In this document: in pieces, positions 39,464 through 54,299 of the stretch | Numbering within the stretch: the first letter of the stretch is position 1 | Layout of the letters: each line of letters opens with the position of its first letter | Assembly: GCA_008360975.2 (NCBI GenBank) | Contig: CM039184.1 | Location: forward strand, 34,273,797 to 34,337,796 | DNA from: Lichenostomus cassidix | Taxonomy: Eukaryota; Chordata; Aves; Passeriformes; Meliphagidae | Reading direction: 5' to 3' | Length of the DNA: 64,000 nucleotides | Program-made: the position numbers and the translations under genes | Notes under the pieces: generated by a model | What the model saw: only the letters and a program-made list of their open reading frames with translations | What the model was told of the DNA's origin: nothing | Databases searched by the model: none

Positions 39464-40088
39464 TGGTAACTTTTGCCTTGGAAGGAAAAGTCCTGTTTGG
39501 TAAGGAGTGGGAAAGATTCTCAGTTTCCCTATACAGCCTTGGAAAACTGCTTTTAGACTATTGTGAACCAGCATAAATCTTTATGTTTAATGTAGAATAA
39601 TATGTGAATGCTACTTAGTTTTCAGATACCTGACATTCACGGAAGATTGTAAAGCTTGTCTGCTATGTTGCAATAAACCTCCTGACCTGCTGCTCTCCAG
39701 CCATTAGATCTACCCAAGGGCATGCTTGCTACTGTTATTCTTCTGTTTCTCCTCCATGAACAAATTGGCACAATGTATGAATAACCTCAGCCAAGCAGAA
39801 ATAGAGACATGCTTTGCTCTTCCCTTTCTTTCCTGGGGCAAATCAGATACCGAGATCCTTACTGTAATTTTTGTATACCTGTAGGGAAAATGCATGAAGA
39901 AATTCAGCTAGAAGGAGAGCAATTCAGGCGTGATAAACCACTGAAAATCAAACAATTCCATTCCAGTGACACTTGTTTCCTGTCCCCATTTTCATTTCTG
40001 AAGAAGTTAAATGATGAAAGGACTGTCCTCTCCACCTTCAAATATCACATAAATATTGGGGAAGACTGTCCCTGTGTTTCAGTACCTG

Positions 40089-40111
40089 TGAAAGCACTGA
40101 CAGTGCTTTCA
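40089..40111. repeat. Perfect 11-bp inverted repeat with one-base centre
   Basis: TGAAAGCACTG, then A, then CAGTGCTTTCA. The pairing stops at both edges, so it does not extend to a microRNA-length hairpin. Confidence 0.85.
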
Positions 40112-41103
40112 GTGTTCTTTTTAAAACAACTATGAAGAGTAAGCCTATCAGGAAAGAAAGAAACACAACTTTTCTGATGGACTGTGCTTCATAATGGTTG
40201 AGTATAGGAGATTTTGACAAAAGTGTCTTTACCAATAATAATAAATTTAGTTTTCTGGTTATTGTGATGCAATTCATAAAGAAAAAGGTGTGGATTTCCT
40301 AAGAAGTTTTGGTTCTGAGACTTAAGGCATCTGACTTTATTGTTCTTGTAACTTCCATCAGCTATGAGTAGAGACTCATTTTTGGGCCAAATATGTTATC
40401 CTTTCACAAGTTTTGTAGAGTGTCTCTGTATACATTGAATCATATTCATATAAATTTTTCGTGAAGCTTACTGAATTATTCACTGAACTGCTGTGATAGT
40501 AGGTTTCATAAATTTATTTTGCAGTGCATAAAAATACAGTTCTTTTTATACATCTAATATATATCACAGGTTTCTTCGCTAACAGAGTTTGTGCAACACC
40601 CTAGCTGCCCACCATTGGACAGTGAAAGGTGAGGGGCAATAGACTTTCCAGTATTTTCTGTCCATTGTTGTAAAGTCTCTTTCTGGGTTGATTGTGGACC
40701 TTAACAATTCTGCAGTAGACACATTTTTCACACTGAAGTCTCTTTTTCCTTTAGTAAGCCAAAATTTTGTATTGTTACGCCTTTTAAATTCTTTTTCTTG
40801 TTAAAATTAGTTTCTAAAATACCCATATTCAATAAATCTTCGTAGGTAATCTTTGCACGTTACTGAAATGTATACTAAGGTAATACACATTAATCACACT
40901 GTAAAAATTCTATCCTAACAGGATTGAGGTGTCTATTTTGTAAGCTAACAGAGCTGGAAACACCATGATTATCTACTTGATACGTGCATGAGGAGTGATA
41001 AGATTAAAATTGAAAACCCTGTAACACCAGGGAATCATCTTGATTTCAGAGGCTTACATCTCAATACCTGAAATGTGAGTGAATTCCAATACTTCTGTAT
41101 CAG

Positions 41104-41162
41104 ATCTCTACATATGTATATTGGATATCTATATATATTGTATATCTACATATCAGTGTATA
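41104..41162. repeat. TA-rich microsatellite-like tract
   Basis: Interrupted ATATCTATATATATTGTATATCTACATAT-type sequence without a single clean unit. Confidence 0.6.
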
Positions 41163-43000
41163 TGAAGGTAGCTACCTGCCAAAACATACATTGGCTTTAA
41201 AATGTTGGTTTTGAGGGAATGGTCACCAACCAGAGTTGAGTTGAATAGCAGTGTTATATCTAATTTTGTTTCCTTTTAAATTGCTCATTATTTTAGGTGT
41301 CTGACCACTTACTTAATGTTTGTTATGAGTGGAAAAAACCTCACCAAAATGTCTTGTACATAGATTATGGAAGACAGGCATTTAAGTGGGGCATTTGGGT
41401 GAGTAATTTTAGAAGCTTTAACTCTTTAAAAAGGCAGTTGGTGTATCTTTTTTTTTTTTTAAGTAGGCACACTTTGATATTGATTACAGGTTATCCCTTA
41501 TTATTAGCAGTCACTTTGAGTGATGCAGGACACAAAATGAAAGACATTTCTCTTAATGGTTTCTATGCAACCAAGATGTTTTTGGAAGCCTTACTATATA
41601 TCATTACCCTGACATTGTACGTATCAGGAGTGACAAGTCTAAGATGTTTGAACAAATAATCTTATTTCACAGTGAACTTGTATATTCCTCAAGAGCTGCC
41701 TTTTCCCAAGAAAGGTTTCAATGTACACTTGCCTAAGAATTGTGAGGGTTCCTATGGTTGCAGCTGGGGTAAAAAGGCTCTGTCATTAGAAGGATCTGTC
41801 TATGAATACCAAGTGCAGTATCTGCTACTTACTTGTGCTTGGCTTGGGACATACCTAGTACTACTCATCTCGTCCATCATTAGGGATACAAGTATCAAGA
41901 GTGATGCAAGCTCTGCAATACATTTGGAATCCAGCTGATGTGGAAATACACATGGAGGCACCAAAAGCCTAGAAAATGTGCATTAGTATGGCACTGCTAG
42001 TCCTCTTGATGGGATCCTTGTAGTCAGTGCTTATGGCTCACAGTCATTGCGTGTAGATTTCTTTTTTTCTTCTCGTTCCTAATTTGCAAGCCACTGTCAC
42101 TGCTGCAAAGTGATTTAACATGTGCATTGATTTTTTTCTGAGGATGGACACATACATGTGTTGTTGTTCCACATATCAGTAGCAATGTCTGTTTCCATTG
42201 TTAAAAGATCAGGGGTAGAAGCAGCAGCTGTGTATGTGCGTATAAAGGGAGTCAGCATGAACAGCAACTGAGGTAGCTGGATACCTATGAAAGGAAAGGT
42301 AAGACAGTTAGAATAGATCCTGGCTCAATTGCCTTTGACCCATCAGCTGCTGCTTGTCCTTTCAAACTTAAGCAGAACTATCTGGGGGCCTAGGAGAAAT
42401 GGCTGTACTAGCCAGTCCGTGTTCCTGCCAAAGTGAAAATGCTCACTGCTTCCCACTTTTGAAATTCTTATCTGTGGTAGTCTGAAGCAGTTTCACAGTA
42501 TAATTATTTCGCTGAGGGTAGATCTCCATAAGGAAATTCTTTCAAAAGTTTCTCTCTTCTGGTCTTCATAATTTTACTTCAATTTTTTGTGTGTCACACT
42601 AGATCGATCTCCTTCTCCTTAGAAGTTCCATCTATCAAATATTCATAGATGCTCGTGCTCGCTCTTCACTATTAGATAGAAAAATTCCATGTGTTTAACT
42701 CCTAATCTTTTGCCATAAATCAATATCTCAGTCTTATCATTCATGCTACTCTTTGCAGCCTGGTGGTCAATATTACCAGAGCTGCACAGAGCCTTTCAAG
42801 TGGAATCACAGCTAATAAAAGTAATGGTTATTGTTTTTCTGCGGCGTGGTTTCACCTTCTGTGATCACCAGGAAGGCTTTATAAACCAACAGTAATACAT
42901 CTTCAGTTCTTCCTACATTCCTTTGTCTGGTTGGATTATTTGGCTTTGTTTCTATTTCACTCAAGTTTAACCCCTTGCGTCTCAGCAAGATGCAGAAGTG

Positions 43001-43065
43001 ATATTGCTAATAATAATAATAATATTATTGCTAATAATGCTAATTAATAATAATAATATTGCTAA
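43001..43065. repeat. (TAA)n microsatellite, interrupted
   Basis: Runs of TAATAATAATAAT separated by ATATTGCTAAT blocks; the block itself repeats, suggesting slippage plus local duplication. Confidence 0.9.
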
Positions 43066-46000
43066 TCCCTGGCTTATGGCTCTAAGGTGGTACATTGTTC
43101 CTTACAGCAAGAAAGAACTAGCACTCCTAATATTAAAAATAGCATTAAACACCCTCAAAATCAAAGTATTCCATTTCTAGTTTAACTGGACAGTGCTATT
43201 GTTATCAGTTGAGAAAACTTTCCTGTAGATTTTGCATCTTATGAATGAAAAATACTAGATTACTCTGTCTTGATTTTATTACACTGATGAATTGGACTGA
43301 TTTGTAGTTAGAAGAAACTCAGGGTTTCAGTGTGCTGCCTTTAACTCTGCTTCTTCTCTTTACTTTAAATGGGTCATTTTCCTCCTTTGAAGCTTAATAT
43401 TAAAGTGTATTTAATTTTGGTTTCCATAAAGAATGTGGTTTTTGTCAATGTATATTTAAAAATGTGGGGAAATAAGCAATCTAATTTTAATTTTTTTCTG
43501 TTATTTGTATGCCAAGGATGACAGCCACTTGAGTAGTAATTTTAATGTGTTCCAGGTGTTCAAAGCTGTTGTGACTGTGATAATTTTACATGGCATTATG
43601 CTAAAGCAACCATCCTTGAATCATTCCCCCTTCTGGATTGTACAAATACTGGTATTTCCAGATATAAGTCTTAAAAGCAGTCATTTCTGCTTGAGTAGCA
43701 TTTCAGAACTAATAAAGAATGACTCCGATGCATTGTCAATTTGATTAGTGTGTATTTTGCGGCTCAACATGCTTTTAACCTTGCCATTGCAATGGATAGA
43801 ACTCAAAGTCATAGTCACAGCTCCTCTCTCAGTCATGAAATAAGTTACTTAAGATACATCTTCCTCTTTACACACTTTCTTTCACTTGAAACGCCCATCA
43901 AATTTCATCTAATTTTAAATATTTACTCTTTTTCTCTAATAACACTCTGCTGAGCACAGTCTTGTCTTGGTAGTAGCTTTTACCTTTTTGTAGGTGTTTT
44001 GGTATGTTTGTCAGTAATTCCCAGATTTTAACAAGAGCAAGGAGTAAACCATCAGGGGAAAAGAGTGAGTCAGAGAACTTGTTTCTGGCTTGAACAGGTA
44101 AAAGTCTCTACTGAAAAGAAGGGTGCATAGAATTGATATTTGGTCAAAGAATGAGAATTGAGAAGACAAGAATGAGTGAGAATGAATGAGGATAAGATGA
44201 ATTATTGTTGGAACAAAATGCATGTCTTTCTGCAGACCTTGTTTTCAGGAAGGAAAGCTATTCCTCTTCAGAAATGTCAGAAATTATGTGTATTAGCAAA
44301 GAGAGCATGCCACTAAGAAAAGATAAAATATGCAAAGAAAAGCCATAGTGATGTGGAATGCAGAATGCTGATACTTTATTAATAATGCCCTGAAATTTTT
44401 GGAGCTCTCACAGTGCAATTGTTCAGTGCTAGGAAGAACTCTTTGAGAGAATTATTTAATGGAGCAAGGAGATTGTTTTTGCGTGGCATTGGAGCCTTAC
44501 ACATCTACCACATAGTGAGATAGCATGTAATGAGAAATTTAATGAGAAACTACTTTCTAGTGTAAATCACTTTGTAACGACAAGAATGGTGTGTAGAAAT
44601 ATACCAATTTTGATATCTAGACCATATCAAATAGGCATGGTGCCTTTGGGAACTACATTTTTCATCCAGTAGGCAGTCTTTTTTGAAGCTCCACTCTGAG
44701 TGATGCAATTTGCTGCTCTGTCTTCAGTAGTTTAAACTGAAGGGCTTGGGGCTGACCTTTGAGAGTGATTGTCTTGTCATCTGGTGTGTGGAATTGTTGA
44801 AGAGAGATTCCTTTTGATAACAAAAGGGACGAGATGATAGGCAGGGGATCCTCAGTTTTAGAGATACTATGCCTACCCTTTGTGTAAAGCTCTGACCTTT
44901 CAGACCTGCAGGTAAAGGGTGGGGTGTATTTTGTTGCTGTTTTTCAGATAGCCAAGCCTTAGCTCACACGTTTATTCCACAGCAGGAATGTGCTTGGAGG
45001 TGTTTTTGTGAGTGCTGCTTCAGTGTCTGTTCCTTTGAATTGTTCAAGTTCTCAGTTCTGGTTCTTTGCTTCACTGCAGCTCCCAGACACAACTGTAAAG
45101 AAATTCCTGATAATTTGTATGTTGAAATAGATTGGTGCAAGTGGCATCTGTCAAAGTTTTGACACCATATCTCTAGCTAATCTTCATCTTCAATGTACAC
45201 AGGTGGTGGAAACAAAAGCTGAATTTGTCTTAGGGGACCGTTACTGTGTTATTACAAGTTTTGGCTGTGGATCATGTGTGTGCTTGAGATTTTGAGTTTT
45301 GATCTGTCCAATTTTTGGCATGGAGAAGGTACATGAGCTTCAGCAGTGATTGCATTGTTTCCATTGAAATAAAAAAAAAGTTTTACCCATTCAGACAATA
45401 TTTTAGACTTGGACCCAAGCAGTTAAAATATGTGAAAAATTACAGGCAACTGAAAAAAATTATGGTGAAGGTAGAGGAAGACTTAAATATTGTCCTCAGA
45501 AGTCTATTCTGTATTTGAACGTAAACCTCAAGCAATAATCAGGGATGCTGTAACCTTGGAAGCTGACAGAGCTTTACCAGAAGCTGAAAGCTTGCATTGC
45601 TGGTGCCTTTATCTTATGAAATGCTCACAAAAACGCTGATAAGCAGTGCTGCTGATGAGAAGGGATGGAAGTGGTCTTATGTAGTGGTGTATGGGCTGCC
45701 ATCTAAACTTTGTCTTTGCATTATTATGTAAAAAACCCTCTAACCTGCAAGGGGAATAGCTTAGTCTTTGTAAATATCAAAGGAGCTGGGTCAATCCATT
45801 TGCTGACAGTTGCTGAATTTGAAAGTTATCGACTGTTGACTGTCCAACAATGCCTAGACATTGCATCTGTTTTTTCTTTTAAAACACTGAGCCTCTGTAG
45901 GAAAATTTTGACTCTTCAGCAGTGTGTGATGAAGATGAGTAGGAGTTTATCTGGCTGTCTAAATGTGGAAAAACATGCTGGCCTGCTCATTCTTCTTGAT

Positions 46001-47991
46001 CTAGCCTTAGCATCAAAGGAAATTTGCTTTGCATTATGAAGCTTGCTGATGTCAGAAGGAAAAAAAATAAGGCCCAGATGGCATGATGCTAAATAGAGCT
46101 GAGTACGAAGTGTGCGTGGAGAAAGAGGCCAATCAGTTTTTGCTGATCCTGTATAAGTGTGAGGAGGAAGAAAAATATTGGCTTTTCAATTCATCTTCCT
46201 TAAAGAGGCACAAACTGTGTATATGTTATAGCTGAGCAGAAAGCTAGATAAACACTGCTTTTTGCGGGATGGTTCAGTTGTTAGTTCTCATAGTTCCTAT
46301 CTCCATCATGTTTTAATATTGACTGTTATCTGGAACCTTAATTTCATGAGTAAACATGGAACAGCCCTCTGCAGATGGGAAAAAAGTTTAGCTAATTGCA
46401 AGTTTAGTAATTGTTCTTGATTTGTTAAAATCTTCAAGTAAGCAAAATTTTTTTTACATTTGAGTAGGTTGGCTACTCATTTATCTAGAAAGGATAAATA
46501 TATCCAAATATGTAGGCATATATATTTTAAGCTAGGTTACTAGTAGAAAATTTGTTTTTGAATAAAAAGTGTTGATGCCTATAAAATGACACTTGTAAAA
46601 TATTCAAGGAAGAAAAGCCTTAATATTACTTACTTTTCACATTTAAACGAGGAATACCAGGTGCTTTTTCTGTTTCCATCAGTTTCCTGGAAACAAAAAC
46701 CCAGGCAATATAAAATGTCTTATATGGAGCTAAGTTTGATTTCCTTTATGCAATTTAGATTTATTCCAAGGTAATTCTGAGTTACATTCTGGTTTCTTTG
46801 CATATTATGGATAAAAAATAGAAATCAAGCTTACATTATTTATTTTGTACATTTCTACATGTAGAAGTGCTATGCATCAGTGCTCTTAATCTTTAGTGTG
46901 AGTTTATAGTGTTACATGCTCATAGCAAGATCTGTGTTTATTCTTTTACTTTGGATATGAAAGGTGAAAGTTCAGACCACAATTTTGATTCTTCTTCAGT
47001 AAAATTATAGTGTTGGCTAGCAGGATTTTTGCTATATAAAATTTCAGTTATTGTGCTCATTGTTATTGCTCTGAAATGTTTTGTCAATCAGGTCACTGCT
47101 TGTAAAGGTCATTACTTCTTAATAAAAGGTATTTTATTTTTAACAGACATGAAAATCCCCCACACACATTTGCACGGTCATTCATCAGAATGTTGTTGTT
47201 TCATCTCTTTTGTTTGCTCTTTTTATCGCTTTGATTTAAAGTGAATCTTTCTGGTGATATGTGTGTGTATTTGTGCTCTGTGCATATCCTTATATATGTG
47301 CACTTTTTTCATAGAGTATCTGGTATTGTTGTGGTTGTGGTCTGAGATTTCCCCTGCCCACACTTCAAAGAAGGTGCTGAATCACAATCCATGTCAAACA
47401 GATTAGTTTTAAAGGTTGAGTGGAGGAAGAAACCATTACACAAATAAAGAGGACAAAAGATCTTCCATACATATGATATATTGGTGTTTTGGCTTTATTT
47501 AGTGTCTTGTAGTGTATCTGAAACTTGGAAGTGTACCGAGTAAGAAGGTGAATAACACAGGATGTTTGTGAACTACAGGGATTCAAAGACTCAAATAGGT
47601 TCTCCATCCATTTCTTTGTCTAAAATATGGGTGTTACCCCTTTTATTCTCTAGGTTGCATTGTTACGACATTCTATGGGTGGCAACCTTTTCAAATGGAG
47701 AAAAAAGGTTGGAATAAGATTTACCCCATGGCCCCCTCTACTACTCTATGGTAGCCACAACTAGTATCATTGCTCACTAAGGTTTCTTCAGGCAATAAAG
47801 GTCTAGGCTAATCCTCAGTCAGTAGAAAACCTTTAAAATATACCATTTCCAGTAATTCTCTTCTTGACTTTGTAGCTCAGAATTGATTGCAAAGAAACAA
47901 GATCAGAACAAAAGGAATAAGTTGAACCTAACAGTGCAGTGCTCTTTCAGCTGAGAAGTTAAGAAAAAGCAAAAAAGTTTGGTTTTGTCTG

Positions 47992-48015
47992 GTACTTGCA
48001 TCTGTACTTGCATCT
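47992..48015. repeat. 12-bp tandem duplication
   Basis: GTACTTGCATCT occurs twice head to tail. Confidence 0.85.
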
Positions 48016-51000
48016 GGAAATTTTGTGTAGGCCTGGAAACAGATGACGCAATAACCACTTTTATAACTATTGATTGCTTTTTGTTAGAAATAGTCCAACA
48101 AGGAATATATGAGTTGCTTCCCTAAAGTTTTTAAAGTCATGGTATCTGACTTCCACAGGTATTGATTTGGTTTGCTATGATATTTAGCTCCCTTAAGTGC
48201 TCTGGCACTTCTCTGTCAAAAATTTGTTTTGACTGCTTAAGTTTTGTGTCCTCTCTATCCCCACTCCAAAAGAGACAAAGGTGATAGTGTCTAGAAAACA
48301 GCATGTACAGTGTGTTACCTAGATTCATTCTGAAACCTGTTCACTCTAGCATGGAATATGACTCTAAGGAAATATTCTGTATAATGATCCAGTGAAGAAA
48401 ACAGATTTTTGTTGTGACCTTTAAGCTGAGCTTTTCTGTTCTGAACCACATTATTTTGTTAAATACAAGGGAGCTGGAGCCAGCCTGTGACCTTTTGTTA
48501 CCATGCAGCTTTGAGAAATGGCAAAAGTCATTCTGATGCTCAAAAGTTCCATTACAGAGATACTGTTGTTTTTTTTTAAGAGGGGAAAAAACCCTACCAC
48601 CAACCTTGAAAAAATTTAGAATTGTAGTCCAGAAAAATGGAACTGTTTTCAGTATTGGCATGAAGTTACTACTACAGAGACAGTAATGTCTGAAGTTAAT
48701 CACAATCCATGTTTTCCTCCCCCCTTTTTGATACCACAGCTGCTTAATACCTCTGAGGAATGGATTTTCACCTCATCAGTTGCTTCAAGAAAAGAAGCTG
48801 GAGCAGAGAACTTAGTAAATTATTTATCCTAATTTTCAAGACTTTTGTGAATCTGCATTTGTAGTTCTGTATCTTTGCTGCCATAGGATAGTTCTCTTTC
48901 AGCTGGTGTATCACTACTATCTTACTAATTGAGAGATGCAATGTCCAGAGGAAGCAAAGGTATGCTTTGTTTTAAATATTGATGTTGCAATTTAATCTTC
49001 CTTAAAACCTTTTCCCTCTCTGGTGCTCAGTGCACGTTTACCAGAGAATGATGATGACTTTCCCTGGGCTGCCAAATCCTATAAATGGGGACCTATTCAG
49101 AATCAGTCCTTCTTCTGGACTGGAGTATTGGGGCACGCATACCACTCTATAGTGCTTTGCAAAACCCTTCTCATTAACTATATGTTGGGATAGATTTAGA
49201 GCTCTAAAAATACTTTGTTAGAAGCTACTCATGACTCAGATTAGCTCTGAAGTATTCCTTTTATTTATTTCATGTACATTCTTCATGTAGATATTCACTT
49301 TATCTCCTTTACCAGCGAGGATTTCACCTTTGTGCTTGTGACATTCTTCAGCTCTGATCATTAACCTGCTTCTGAGTATCTCTCTTCTGGCCTGTTTTTT
49401 TGGCAGGTGAAGTTGCATTGTAATAAACAGATGAAAGAGATGCTTTGGAAATGTGCTTCCAAGAAGGTGGGCCTCAGCTAGCCCTGTATCTCTGGAGTGT
49501 GAAACCACAGTGTATTCCTCCTGTGCCACATCTTCCATTTCTGGGTGGCTATCCTTGTATCACTTGTATTCTTTGTGTCATGTACAGATTTAGAATTAGT
49601 TGGATAACCCTGTCAATGAGAGCAGGCAATCCAGTCAAGTTTTCTAAAACTTCTTTTACTAGATTTTTAAAATTACACCCCATGAAAAAAAACTAGTGTT
49701 TTTGATGATACTGTTAGAATTGGAGCTGTGGAGCTTTATGAGTGATGGATGTTCTCAGCAGTGATTCAAGTTGCACTCAGACCATGAGAGAGGTTGTTTT
49801 ATTTTGATCAATGTGAGTGTGCTTTGTAGAAGGAGAGGACTTCAGAAACACTGCCTTTTTAAGCACTGTCTAAAGACTAAAGTCTTCTGGATAGACAAAT
49901 GGGAGTGAGAAACTTAGAACTGGACCAGTTTGCTACTTGGACCCATGCTGTGTTTCCAGCAGATGGGCTCAGAGTTTACAGATGATGGAGATAAATAATG
50001 TACATGTACTGTGTCACTGACAACTGATGATGTTCCATTTTTAAGCCTCAGTTCCCCCCATTTACCACTGCAGTTCTCTTCCTCTTCTGCCCTGGGCTTT
50101 CAGGAGGAGTGAAGCACTGGAAACCATTAGCCAGATACAAGAAACACATCTGAGTTTTTAATCAAGGACCAAGTAGATTGAGGGCTGGGCAAGAAGCCCT
50201 AGGCTGCCAAGTTTCCTGACACAATCATGAATGAGCAAAATCTGAAACAGCTTGGCCAGCTGTCACCACCTGGAAGTGGGCATGATGTTTGTTCTAAATT
50301 CTTGTTGGGCTGAACAAAGACACTAGCCCATGTGTCAGGGAAATCTTATGCTTTATTGTATATTCACTTTTATTACAGCAACTAATTAGTCATAGAAGTG
50401 TTATCAAATTTCATAACTATCTTTGACAAACTCTCAACTCCTGCAACAAACTTCAGGTACAGAGTGAGGGGTAGAATACAATTGCTGCACTTACGAGCAT
50501 AAAATGAGAGGAGAGAAATCAAGATGGAATAAAGCTGTATCCCAAAAATACCTCAGAGATGATGGGGCAAGGCAGCTTCATAAGCAATTGTGAAAGGCTT
50601 GTGTTTTCAGTTAAGGAAGTGGCTTTACGGAGCTTTTGTTCACTTTTAGGAAGGTGAAAAATGAAAGTGAAAAATGAAGTGAAATGGACAGGAAAGAAGC
50701 AGCGCTAGGAGAGTTGGGAGATGCTTTACTCTATGTGATAGTGTGGTAGTAAGAGGCAGGGGAAGCATAATCTCTACTGATTAACAATTAGTACAGATAG
50801 ATGAAGGCAATGAAAACAAGGATCATCATGTAAGGGAGAGTAGTATTGATGTGGCAATAGTGCATGATGGCTTGGCAATAAAGGAAAATATAGGGGAATA
50901 TGGCAGGGATGCAAACACAGGTCTGTTAGAGCTTTTTAGCTTGCTGGTTAAGGATCAATACCTTATTAGAGAATGTGTCTGAACTATGTGGATGTAGGAA

Positions 51001-51840
51001 TATTATCTGAGCAAGGAAACTGAGAAGGTTTTCTGGCAAGATCTATCATCCAAATGATGAAGGAAGCAGGATCTTTGGTGTGCTCTGGAGCACAGCTCCC
51101 TATTCATATTGATTTAGAGTTGGAGGTAGCAATTATGATGTGTTGTACTCACATTGATGTAAAACCTACCAGGTTTCAGTCTGAGCTTTTAGTGTGCCAG
51201 TTAGTGGAGCTGCTTCAGTCTGTACTCATTTACCAGTTCATTCATTGAAACTTTTTATCATGACATGAGGTACCTATCTACTGATCTGCTTGAATCCAGC
51301 TGATGTCTGATGTAGAGAGGAAGCCTAATTTGTTTTACTTGCCATTGACAGCTCTAAACATGGCAATAAAAAATTGTGTGTAATGTCTGTAGACCTGAAC
51401 CACATGTGAAGACATCCCTTTTTGTCTGTCTGCTTGCTTGCTTTCTTGATTACCTTCTTTCCTGTGATGACAGGAAAAAACCCCCCTATTTACATTCTCA
51501 GAGTGCCTTCCTTTGATTTTGTGTAATATGTATTGTAGGAAGGTTAAGTGAGACCCAGAATTGACATACTGAAAGATTAAGGTCTCTTTGCCTAACTTAA
51601 ATCTTGTCTGTGATTTGGAATTTTCATACCATTTAGCGAGACCCCTGGAGAACCAATGAAGTGCTGTTCTGACACATGAGAAGATACATAAATTCCTATC
51701 TGGTGAAAGAAGATTTACTAAAATAATAATTTAGGGTTTTATAGTTGAAGTTTTTATAGCAGTTTTTATAGTTGAAGAAAAATCCAAGAGCTGCAGCTCA
51801 TATTTTACATAATAATGCCTCACTTTGTTTTGTGCTGGTG

Positions 51841-51900
51841 GTTTCTTTTTTGTTGTTTTTTTTTGTTTTGTTATTGTTTTGTTTTGTTTTTTGTTTTAAC
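51841..51900. repeat. (GTTTT)n-like low-complexity tract
   Basis: Plus-strand T with G every four to eight bases, including GTTTTGTTTTGTTTTTTGTTTT. Confidence 0.85.
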
Positions 51901-54275
51901 ACCCAACACCAAATTGAACTCCAAATTATTTGTTTAATTTGTGTGAAACAAGTGCAGCAAGAAGGTTAGTTTAAGTGCTTGGAAAACACAAATGATATAA
52001 GTTCTGCTGCACCTAAACCAAAATGTAATCTTTGGAATGTTTATAGGAAGGACATATTGTGGCTTAGTTCTGTAAGATTTCCAGTCCTGTTTGAAAAACT
52101 TGGAGAAAAATTTTTCACTTATCATTATTAGGGAAAGGTGCACCTAATCTGACCCCTAAAAATGGATATTGGGTAAACAATGGCATTGCTTTTTAGCTTC
52201 CTGCCAAAATTCCCTCTACATTGCTGTGTGTTTTCTGAACATACAGAGCTACTGTTTTTCTTTCAACCCTATGTATCAATTCAGGTTCATTGTTATTTTG
52301 CCTCGATTTATTTTTTTCATCCTCTGTTGATACCTTTAGGTCCTTTCAAGGCCATTTTCCTTATTTGTGTGATCTGGCAAGGAGGGTCTTTACATTTGTC
52401 CCAAAGCCTGTGTCTGGTAGTTAAATCTACAACATGAAAAGATAAAAGGAAACTCCTTTTTCATCTCACTTTGCTACACAAGATATTCTTAGGAGAAACC
52501 TAGGTATTTGCTGCTGTGAATTGGTTGCTTCATTGTATTGAAAGTCACGTTGAAATATTTCATGTATTTTTGTCTTTGAACGATCGTGCTGCAGTGTCCC
52601 CATTTATCTGTCCTTCCGCCTTACAGACAAACCTATTCACATGGACTGCAGTAATGGAGATTAGACAGAATCTGTTTGAGAGTGTTAAGTTTTAGATTTT
52701 GTTTCCAAAGTAAATAACTACATGGCACTGAAAGGGTTTCCCCATTTTATCAGAGTAGGCAGTTAATCACTCATGGGCTACTGGGGCTGCTTTTGCTGTT
52801 TGTTTGCTCCTGGGCCACTTCTTGTTGCTTGGGTTGTTTCAGCATATTGCATCATCCTGTCCAGAGCCCACGCAGAAATGTTAGTAATTCATCTTAGCAT
52901 TTTCCTGTGTCAGCTGAGGTTGCAAACCAAACTAACATCATTTTTCAAAATGCCACTTTAGGTGGCAAAGAACTGAATCCTGTAGTCCTTACTCAGCCAA
53001 AAAACCCCAAAAATCATGTTTGCTGATTTAACAGTATTGAATCAGACCCAACTGTCTATAGAATTATAGTGTTCTGAAGTTTACTACTGATTTCAGTTAC
53101 TTTAGTTATTTTCTGCCAATATTAAGAATTAACTGCAGTACACTGTAAATTGTTTTATACATTCGGGTAATATCTGAATGGAAATTTGAGATGTGAAATT
53201 GTATGTGCTTAGGTACAGATTCTAATTATATAATTGACTTGGAAATGTTACAAGCAGTAACACGTTTGTCTTACATTTGTGGTAATTGATCCAGTCATGA
53301 ATATTTTCTCTGTCTGGGGTTTGTATGAGATTTTCTTTGACCTGCAGTCTTAAAGTAACCAGAATTTTGACTGAATAGTTTGCCAGGGTGAGGAGCTAGA
53401 AGATAATGGTTACCTTCAAATTTCATTAAAATAGCTCAGCAATGAAAACATGCTTTTAATGTTCCAGGGATCTGGCTGTTCACAGTCAACACAGCCCTAT
53501 TGTTTTCAAGAGAGTTCATAAATAGAAGTTATTAATAATGACCTAAAATTTTTAGATCACAGTAAGGCATGCCTTTCCATTTGCATTCTTTACTATTGAA
53601 TAAGGTTTGTTTGCTCAAAACTGTGCTTTTCTTTCAGAGGTATCTCTTGGCCTAATAAGGTATTACTATTCTGTATAAACCTTGCCATGCTTTGTTAGAA
53701 TACAATTAAAAATATCAGTCAGTCATGAGACCCAAATCTGTAGAAGATCATTAGTTTCTTTCTCTAGGGAGAAACAGCGTTGTTTTTAGAAGGAGTTATA
53801 ACAGTTAAAGTTGCTATTGAAAGTGTAACTGATACAACTGAAACCATCATGCTTATTGAAAAGCACAGCAATGTTTTAATTTAAAGGGAAGGCTATGAGA
53901 ATGCAGGAAATACCTCCATATCTATGGGTAAAAGAAATGTCTTGCAAGAGTGATTTGTCTTCCACTTCCATAACGTCACAGGCATTAATAAATCTTTCTC
54001 ACTCAATTGGCAGAATGATGACCTCCATTTTATAGACAGGTAAAAATGAAAAGGTCAGAAAATTTAGGAGCTAATTATAGCAGGCTGCACTACAGTATCA
54101 TTTTGATTTGGAGAGAGTGATTTTTTGAGTGATTCCACCAACTGTTTCCACTTACTCTTGTGGATTTAGTTTGAAAGACAGTTTTGGGGTGCATAACTAG
54201 GTACTCTCCAGTACAACCTGTTCTGAAAGGAGCTGTTTGACGATCTTAGCAAAATCACAGATTACTGTATGATTG

Positions 54276-54299
54276 AATAACTCATTGAAATGAGTTATT
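54276..54299. repeat. Perfect 11-bp inverted repeat with two-base centre
   Basis: AATAACTCATT, GA, AATGAGTTATT. The halves contain TGAGTTA and its complement, close to bZIP-type sites. Confidence 0.85.

Noticed and set aside
41297..41659. 120-codon plus-strand frame
   Set aside because: It includes a run encoded by a poly-T tract, has no recognised domain and no gene context.
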